Assembly: GCA_036852015.1 (NCBI GenBank)
Contig: JAANDG010000011.1
Location: 62,001 to 126,000 of the forward strand
DNA length: 64,000 nt
From: Pelodera strongyloides
Taxonomy: Eukaryota > Nematoda > Chromadorea > Rhabditida > Rhabditidae
Reading direction: 5' to 3'
The position numbers were made by a program, and so were the translations under genes. Below are positions 56,649 through 64,000 of this stretch, in pieces. The notes beneath the pieces are model-generated. The model was not told the origin of the DNA. It did no database searches and saw only the letters and a list, made by a program, of their open reading frames with translations. Position 1 is the first letter of the stretch. Every line of letters begins with the position of its first letter.

Positions 56649-59370
56649 CAAGGACCTTCTTTTTATCATATCACTAGGGATCGAAATAATATTAGAAAAA
56701 GCTCTCACAGTTCCGTTGGCCACCTGTAGTGCTGTCTGATGGATTTCCGCTTCGATTTGCTTACTTCCCATATTGGATATCTTTAATATTCCAGAATCTA
56801 TCTGAACGGAAGTAGGTAAATATTTGTTATATTTCAAACAAGTTGTCTAGAGAAGATTGAAAAGGTTTATATTTTTGCTCTTCTCTCTCTCTCTCTCTCT
56901 CCTCTCTCACGTGCTCTGTCTCTCTCTATCTCCTCTCTCACGTGCTCTGTCTCTCTCTCCTCTCTCACGTGCTCTGTCTCTCTCTCTCTCTCTCTCCTGC
57001 CATATCTCTTCCCGAAGCTTGGCAAGTGATCTTACAGTTTCACCCTTCTTTGCCGGAAAGTATTGCTCGCATTTCTTCTTACCATTTTCCATTACAGAAC
57101 ACAGCATGACAATTGAACGGACTTTTTCTTGCCAAACCTAAACATTTAAAGACTCTCAAGCTCAAGTGATCAGAATGGTTTGGATCTCTACCCAGAAGTT
57201 CACTAAAAATAGTATCCGGGCTAGGTCAGGTTCTAGTCTACAAGTCTCTCGAGTATCTTATAAGTCTTGCAAAACTTTGCTCCTGAATGGAATCGAACCT
57301 CAGACCTCCAGTATGTCATAGTCTCACCATTCTCCAAAAGTCTGGCGTAGTAGACTCCATGGGTCCCTGGGTACATATGAATTTCCCCTTTTCACCGCAA
57401 TTTACATAATTTGCATGGATATAGTCTTGTTCGTTATCTGGTGGAAATGTCAACTTTACACGTGAGATGTCGAGGCAGTGCACATCTGAAAATCGTTTGT
57501 TAAAGCGAATGTCAAGCCTGATTCACAGATATTCTATAACACGCTGTCACAGCTACCGTAGTTTACACAATTTGCTCTCTCTTTTTCTTTGCTGACTTAA
57601 ACAAATTTCTCTCGCGCCCTCCTCTTTTTCTTTGCTGTCTAACAGCAAACGGTCCTGCGGCAGAGAATAGTTCTGATTTTGTCCACACGACTCGAATCGC
57701 ATACTGAAGGGGTTTTTTGGAGGGGTTTGAAATTGTTTTTCTTCTTATATGAAAGTTTTTGTTTATTTTTATTTTCACTTTCCTTACCTTCAAAACATAA
57801 GCTTTCTTTTGAGCCCAACATGAAAAACCGGCTTGACATTCCCTTTATAATCGTTACACATACTCTCCCCACCCCAATCATTAATCCTCCATCTCTCGTC
57901 CTCTCACCCTTACTCCCTTTTTCTCTCTTGCTCTTTTTCCCCATTTTTTCACCATAAAACTAAGACGGTTCAAAGTTCAAAGCTTAGGCTTAGGCTTAGG
58001 CTTAGGCTTAGGCTTATGTCGTCGCTCGTCACATCTGGTCGTCGCTACGCTTGCGACACCCATATCCATATGTAAAATGCTACATGCCATTTTTTCCTAA
58101 AAGTTCAAATTCGCATACCTTTATATCGATTCCGTTCCGTATTCCTCTCACAAACTTGTTTCCTTGATGATTCTATCGCTTGCGTTTGTTGCTTGATCTC
58201 CATGTATTCACTCGTTATCTTCTCACTGCCTTTCTGGAAGAACATGGTCCTAAGATGGTTCCAATACAAAAAGTACATAAAGCCCTCAAAGGGCAATACT
58301 TTAGGGCGCCATAAAGGATTGTTGGATGTTCGATGTTAAAATACTAAGTTCAAGACCAGCATAAGAATCACCGCTAGGTAGCTATGGATAGTATTCCCTC
58401 GCTATCAGAATTACGTGTTATGAAATTTGTGTTCACATCTATATCGGGAATTTCTCATATGGTTTCTCTTTTCTCTTCTCATACACCTGAGCAATTTCCC
58501 ACAAAAATATTTTTTGGTCAACCTGATTCTTTAGAAAACAAAAGTAAGCAAACCTTAAAAGCTCTTTCGCAAAACTCCTTCAGGTTCGCATCAAATGCAC
58601 ACTCTTCGCTCGTTCTCTCTCGCGATAATTTGCTTCGCTGAAACTTTTATTTTTGCGTGGCGTATTTTTCACATGTATGCCCTTCACAATCTACGTGAGA
58701 ATACATACTACATATAATCAAACGAGTGTGCACGCTCTTGAAGCGTAAAAGGTAAAATATTTATTTATTTATTGTTACAGCACAAATGTCTCTCCATGTG
58801 CGAAAATTAATCCAGCATAGTTATTAATCCAAAGGTTACTTGCAATTATAATAAGTTAATTATCTTAAAGTTAATTATCTTAATGTTAAGCTAACCGCTC
58901 TCTTTTTCATCTTTATTTGAGATGGATCTCGTTCGACTTGTGTTCCATCATCATCGCAACCTATAAAATATAAATAAAAGTCGAATAAAGGACCCTCCTG
59001 GCCCTAGACCGAGCCCGGTGGTCATCAGCACTCTTGTAGTGTAATAAGTTTTTTTTATTTGTTTGACTCTTTGAAAATACCGCAAATTTTAAAATAAACA
59101 GTATTGTTACGTCGTGTTCCTTCAGCAAGTCACCGTCTGCAAATACGCCGAGAATACTCGAATTTCACGTGGCGGTGTTTCGGCACACAGTTTGCGCTCC
59201 GCGCCGTCCTATCACACCCCGAATGCTTGCCAAAACAGCGCAGCGCACAATATTTCAAAAATGTCGTGCTTACTCGCTTCCTTTGAATCCAGTTCCCTTG
59301 AAATTGACGTGGCTGAACTTGTCTTTCGAAGAGCTCGTCCATGTTTTTTATGAATTGATTTCTTGGCCAT
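55492..59370 (-). CDS. Cytosolic protein tyrosine phosphatase, nematode small-PTP type
   Basis: Ten exons join in frame to 335 residues: 59370-59274, 58960-58896, 58233-58119, 57485-57328, 57137-57036, 56801-56724, 56526-56394, 56241-56145, 55961-55877, 55569-55492 (stop TAA). Residues 1 to about 50 are Lys/Arg/Ser-rich and start MAKKSIHKKHGR. The rest is one PTP domain that hydrolyses phosphotyrosine, with its landmarks in order: RYKDVHCLDISRVKL, DYIHANYV, FICTQGP, DFWRMVWQEK, the WPD loop in HWTSWPDRGVP, the P-loop HCSAGIGRTG with catalytic Cys and Arg, and the Q-loop QDRAGSIQTDVQY. All catalytic residues are present. The length and the KKKCEQYFP block are typical of the large nematode family of small PTPs, many of which are germline or sperm expressed; expression here is unknown. 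No membrane span. The start codon is the only Met opening that joins; the first two exons are the least certain. Confidence 0.95.
56561..56650. repeat. (CT)n-rich microsatellite in PTP intron
   Basis: CTCTCTCT/CTGTCTCT tract between PTP exons 56801-56724 and 56526-56394. Confidence 0.9.
56880..56997. repeat. (CT)n microsatellite with ~30-bp higher-order unit
   Basis: The block CTCTCTCACGTGCTCTG repeats three times inside a CT tract in the PTP intron between exons 57137-57036 and 56801-56724. Confidence 0.9.
57984..58013 (+). repeat. Interstitial telomeric repeat (TTAGGC)5
   Basis: Five exact TTAGGC units in an intron of the PTP gene. Confidence 0.97.
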
Positions 59371-59495
59371 TTCTTTTCGGTTTTTATTATTTGTAGGTAA
59401 TTAATATAGCATACAGAACGCCTCCTTCACCTTATAAAGAATCTAAACCAGTGTAATCGTTACCTCGGTGAAGTATTAGCATGGAAAGTAAATTT

Positions 59496-59570
59496 GCCTC
59501 GGGTGGGATTCGAACCCTCAACCTTTCACTTCAGAGTCAAGAGTCCAAGAGCTCTACTGTTCAGCTATAT
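59496..59570 (-). repeat. tRNA-like remnant
   Basis: On the minus strand TAGCTGAACAG (A-box-like) precedes GGTTCGAATCCC (B-box consensus) at tRNA-like spacing. The flanking bases do not pair into an acceptor stem, so I read it as a tRNA-derived pseudogene or SINE head. It lies between the PTP and TBC genes. Confidence 0.5.
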
Positions 59571-60019
59571 AGTAACATACTAATTGTAAGTATTATTCTC
59601 AAATACAGTAGATGTCATACCTGTATGTTAAAAGGGGAATAACTAAAATGTAACGAAGAAAAACTCACGTTTTTGAAAAACAGCCCTCGACTAACTTCTA
59701 GCAAGTGCAAATGTTTGCGTTTAATTCATGCATTAGTAAATATGGAATACAACAGCGTGCCCACTAATATACGTTTCAAGGTTCCGCTATAGCATTGTTC
59801 TATGCTATGGAAGAATGTTGATGTCGATCGTTGTGAACGAGAATCCGAAAATCTTTTCTGAGGTTCCGAAATAGAGTGAGAGAGTTTTTTTTTTGACCTC
59901 AAGTAGAATATGAAATAGCGAAGTCGGCAGGAAAAAAATATTTTATTCGTCTTAAAAAAATATTGGCATTATGTAGTTGTTGGTGAAAACAAAAGTTCCC
60001 TAATTAAAGGAAAAGCAAA

Positions 60020-60190
60020 AAGCGAAAAAACGGCGGGTTTTTGAAACGCTGGGCAACATCATTTTCATATATTGCATACGAAGTGAGTATAATTAGACTA
60101 AAAAATCCCAGTTATTGCGCGGTTATTTGCATACGCTGCATGGGAAGACAGGCTCCAACATAGGTTTCAAAATCCAGCTGTTATACCGCT
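60020..60190. mobile_element. Family A MITE, diverged
   Basis: Left AGCGAAAAAACGGCGGGTTT, right AATCCAGCTGTTATACCGCT; no clean TTAA. Edges approximate. Confidence 0.6.
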
Positions 60191-60768
60191 TGAAAATTAA
60201 AGAAAAACAATAGCAACCTCGACAGAAAACGACCTCGTAAATGGACTAGAAAATAGAAATATAGAAATATTAAAAGAAATATAAAATGAGATCAAGCAAA
60301 ACACGTTTTCAGGATAGATTTTTTGTATATATATATGTAACTGATATATGCAACTCTTACGTGTAATTTAAATAGTTATATGCGTAATTGTTAATGTATA
60401 TGTATTCGAATACACCGGATAAAATGATTGGCAATTAACACGGGAAATGTGTAAAAACAGTGAAAATTAAAAGTAGCAAATCCCTCAATGCATAAGAAAG
60501 TTTTACAACTTATAAGAAGTAAAAAAATAGTTAGAGTATTTGACACTTGTGAATTTTCTATTGGGTTTTAGAAGTTCAGGCCCACACTGGAAAAGGTTTC
60601 CCGAAATTTCTGTAGGAATAACCACCATTCAGCATGCCAAAATAAATGTTTTGCGTGGGCCTGACCCTCAAAGCTATTTTAAACTACGAATCTACACTAG
60701 TAGGAATCTAACTGTCTACCGTAAGTTAGGAGAGCCCTGCTTGCTAATCTAGTCTAATTTATCCCATG

Positions 60769-63055
60769 CTACCGTAGTTGAAGCACCAATTTTTGAAGAG
60801 CTGCCAAGTGGCCACGAGCTGCGTCGAGAAGGCGGTTAGCGTCATGACGTTCAGCCATTTCTGAAAGTAGGTGGATGTTTTTTCGTTACGGCACATCGGC
60901 ATTCGCCTCGTGCGCAGCGCAACTCTCGCGTAAGTCCAGCAACAGAGGCAGGTGCGAGATCTGCGCGCACAACCCAATGTTACCCTACGTCCATGCGATC
61001 CGTCCTGCTAAAGGCTCACAAGGAGAAGATAAACAACGTTTTTAGCATCGAAATTCCTAAAATTACAACCGCCAGTTTCTCTTTATTCTAAGAAGAAACG
61101 TTTGACCAAAAAAAAACGCAACAAACCATTAAAGAATTTGATGAGATCAGTAAAGTCCATGCAATTGTCGATAATCACTTCGCGATAATTTGTGATCATT
61201 GCGAGAGCAAAGAAAAGCTGAAAAACTAAACATATTCAAGGGTTTCATTTCATGTTTACTAAAAAAAGGTGGCACGAAAAGATAAACAAAATATAAAATT
61301 ATGTCTTTATTTCCCATTTGTACGGTAAAAAAAACGAAACGAGATGTAGAGCTGATCCGGGCTATTGAAGGGAAATATGAAGTATACAAATTAAACTGTG
61401 ACAAAAACACCATTTACCTGAAAATGTGGACTGAGCGTTTTGGAACTGGCCCAAATGGTCTCCCAAACGCGATATGTTCCATCATATGATAATTCTGTAA
61501 AATGAATTAGACGGTTTCTTATTTCGTCTTTGTTACCAGAATAATTTTCTGGAACGCCTTTATAGAATTACATATGCAAGAAAGATTGTTGCAATAAGAT
61601 TCATATGAAGAAATCCTTCTAACAATAAGCATAATTCGGGGCAATTTGCTACTTATCGGGCTAGTAGTTAATTTAAATTTAAAACTACCTCTTTTAAAGT
61701 CCAACAAGAACCATCTATAACTAAAGTACAAGTGCGTGAAGTCACTGGACGAAGTAAAGATTGAGAATATCTGAGGGTCGACCACCTGAAAAAATTTACC
61801 ACGATTTTGGGCACAAAGTTTTCTCCAAAGAGTAAACTATACACATGCATGGCTGCTGGCGCACCAGTGGCGCACTTGTGCCGTAGTTGTCATGCCCATC
61901 ATAAGCGTGCCATATGTGCGCCAAAGTTCCGCCGTGAGCATTCTTCCCGATAGAAATAAAGTTCAATGTAAACATTTACCTGAATTAATGAACGAAGATT
62001 CGATAAACATTCGTCCATTCCCTTTCTCTGTGGGAAGTTTTCCTTCATTCGGTTCATTATCAAAGAGAAACATTCCAGCGTCAGAGCCTCTGAATAAAAC
62101 AAATTTTATTCAATATTTCTATTGAATACAATTTTTTTTACAATATACAAGAAGGCATTACAATCACTAAATCATTTTTTAGATCTATAGTCGTTCTTGA
62201 AGCTGGTGTAGCTGCGCTGGTGAAGCACACGTGATGTAAAATATATCATCGAATAAATTAAAGTGAAAGGACTAACCGTCTTCAAAGACCACGAGCAAAG
62301 GAGCCAGAATATCACACATTCCCTGCACGTAGCCTTCTTCCAAGTTTCTGAAAGGAACGCACATATACAGATGATCCAGATAACGCCCCCATAACACTGA
62401 AGAGTGCGCCGCAAAGTCCTAGCGCACATTTGGCGCGACACTCACGCCGAATTTCCTCGAAGTTATTCGCTTGTGATTGGATCTGTACTTGGCCGACTAC
62501 ATCAATGAGAAAACTTGGCCAGTGCGCGGCCTGCACTGGGCCGAAAAAGGTGCGCCGCCTACACCACGCCCGAAATGGATGGACCGCCATGTCTGGCCCA
62601 CAAGTTTTTTTGTAGGCCGCGCACCGGCCAAAGTTTCGCGTTGATAGTACTTGGTAGAATAAGGATGTCATCAAATACCAGTAAATAATATAAATTCAAC
62701 CTCATCACATAAGTGCACATAATCCTTCGTAGGCTCTCCAAATTCTCCTTATTCGAGAAGAATATCAGGTTTCGATCGCATCTTTCCACGTCCTTCTCAA
62801 TTCGATGCAAATTGGCGGCGAACAAAGACAATCGGACGTCCTCCTCCTGAATACATGTATTTAAGACGTGCCAAGCAATCATCGATGCGGACTGAGCTTT
62901 ATTTTTAGATATATTATGACGTTTTCTATACCTTTTTTTCTATCTTTACCTTTTTTTATAACGGCAAAGACCGGAGATTTAGAGAGAGGTTAAACATCAT
63001 AACTTATTGCTCATTGAGTATTGGGGGACGTTTTTTTATTTCATGAATGTATATG

Positions 63056-63093
<38 letters not shown>

Positions 63094-63790
63094 TTCCCAC
63101 CTTCTCCTTCACCACTTCATCCAGTGTATTCGTTCCATTCTCTTCTGCCTCCTCCTCATCTTCGAACACATCACTTGCCAGAGAACATTCCCGAACTGGT
63201 GGGGAGATCTTTCGCTGACGAGCTGAAAAAAGGTAGTAGATTTTTCTCTGATATTTACACAAGTGGGCATGACGTCATCTACTCCTACACCTAGTGGTGT
63301 GGGTTCCTTTGTGGGTGCGCAACGCGCACATAGGTTGGCTTTGTCGCTGCGCGAATGAAGGCATGACGGACTTCTAACGTCTAGGTCTCTAAGTATAAGG
63401 GCTCTAAGTCTGTCTAAGGGCTCATAAGGTCCGCAAGGAAAGGTCTAGAGTACATAAGGACGAAGAAAGATGTATGCATTCCAACCTGTGGCGCACTTGT
63501 GGCGCACCCTAAACGGCGATCGTTATCCCGCTTTGGCGGACTTACCCTTTCTCAGGCACGGGGCACAGCACGGGGTATCACAGTTTTCATCCACGATATA
63601 GGATTCAACACACTGGAGATATATGTCTGAATGTATTACCTGCGTTGAATGCCTCTTCGTCCATCCTTCTCACTTCAGCTTCCAGAATTCTCCACTCATC
63701 GACGTCCAATCGATACTTTTCTGTGAATTGAGAAGTCTTCGGCTCGGGGTCTTCGGCCCAATCGAAAAGGCCCAAAAGATAGGGCCATGC
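60769..63790 (-). CDS. tbc-8: TBC-domain Rab GTPase-activating protein, SGSM/TBC-8 type (3' part)
   Basis: Nine exons join in frame: 63790-63640, 63222-63101, 62846-62701, 62347-62277, 62089-61980, 61785-61689, 61494-61418, 61217-61127 and 60860-60769 (stop TAG), 318 residues, open at the 5' side. This is the C-terminal TBC domain, which stimulates GTP hydrolysis by Rab proteins. AWPYLLGLF opens it. A charged insert ([10 protein letters not shown]) comes before [13 protein letters not shown], which holds the IxxDxxR arginine-finger motif. [14 protein letters not shown] holds the YxQ glutamine finger. Then come [29 protein letters not shown] and [17 protein letters not shown]. The last three match the SGSM (RUTBC) branch best, whose C. 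elegans member is TBC-8; the symbol is by resemblance. SGSM proteins carry an N-terminal RUN domain, expected beyond 64000. Both catalytic fingers are intact. Confidence 0.93.
62511..62636. mobile_element. MITE with GGCCGGTGCGC-type ends
   Basis: Left AACTTGGCCAGTGCGCGGCC and right GGCCGCGCACCGGCCAAAGTT arms are inverted. Copy of the element at 27316-27412, here in an intron of the TBC gene. Confidence 0.8.
63057..63092. repeat. (GA)n microsatellite
   Basis: GA tract directly beyond the 3' splice donor of TBC exon 63222-63101. Confidence 0.9.
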
Positions 63791-64000
63791 CTGAAAATAC
63801 ATACTAGATGTGAATTTAATTACGGTAATTTATGGAATTGCGCATGGTATTGTTAAGTATGATAATGGTAATACTAATGGTAATTAAATAAGTAATAGTG
63901 CCGCCAGATCAAGCAACCGAATCCAAAAGAGTGCAGGAGAGAAGGCTAAGTGACTCCACTACCGTAAGGATGTGAATTTTTGGGGGAAAATATATAAAGG

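Noticed and set aside
59130..59342. Alternative first PTP exon starting MDELFERQVQPRQF in another frame
   Set aside because: Its donor phase does not fit the next exon, whereas the frame starting MAKKSIHKK does.
59496..59570. Functional tRNA gene
   Set aside because: Promoter boxes are present but no 7-bp acceptor stem can be formed.
60870..60965. Extra TBC-gene exon encoding [21 protein letters not shown]
   Set aside because: It would interrupt the conserved KFFN/EMAERHD junction, which splices directly from 61127 to 60860 in phase.

Overview
The window is nuclear DNA of a nematode, almost certainly a chromadorean. Three things point there: interstitial arrays of the nematode telomere unit TTAGGC (39140-39163 and 57984-58013); many short exons with GT donors and TTTTCAG-type acceptors; and acceptor signals lying just 5' of start codons, as expected for spliced-leader trans-splicing. 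The encoded proteins fit: a nematode transthyretin-like protein, a BBS9 orthologue, a TBC Rab-GAP of the SGSM/TBC-8 type and a small nematode-style tyrosine phosphatase. The DNA is AT-rich and full of MITEs and microsatellites. The species cannot be told from the sequence. All gene models were built by eye from frames, splice signals and phase; none has been aligned or tested against RNA.

Layout. 1-5150: transposon-rich DNA. A 2.5-kb element flanked by TTAA (578-3096), with terminal inverted repeats of about 190 bp, contains a small four-exon gene on the plus strand. 5165-18799 (+): a gene of about 37 exons for a type I membrane protein with LDLa-like, Pro/Thr-rich and EGF-like ectodomain parts, one membrane span and a Ser/Pro/Arg-rich tail of about 1,000 residues. 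From about 20 kb to the end every gene recognised is on the minus strand. 20019-24402: 3' part of a single-pass membrane protein with an RG-rich C-terminus. 25212-32773: complete BBS9. 33308-35235: complete transthyretin-like secreted protein. 35.6-37.5 kb: no gene seen. 37512-40590: C2H2 zinc-finger regulator, with two possible upstream start exons at 43259-43429. 43.5-55.4 kb: no convincing gene; microsatellites, minisatellites and MITEs. 55492-59370: complete protein tyrosine phosphatase. 60769-63790: C-terminal TBC domain of an SGSM/TBC-8-like Rab GTPase-activating protein whose 5' part lies beyond the window.

The genes look like unrelated neighbours rather than a pathway. BBS9 belongs to the BBSome, which moves cargo in cilia. 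The SGSM-type protein acts on Rab GTPases in vesicle traffic. The phosphatase, transthyretin-like protein and zinc-finger factor act elsewhere. What ties the window together is a set of hairpin MITEs. Several families end in AG...CT (or AA...TT) beside TTAA, sit in introns and between genes, and in three places two elements abut on one shared TTAA.
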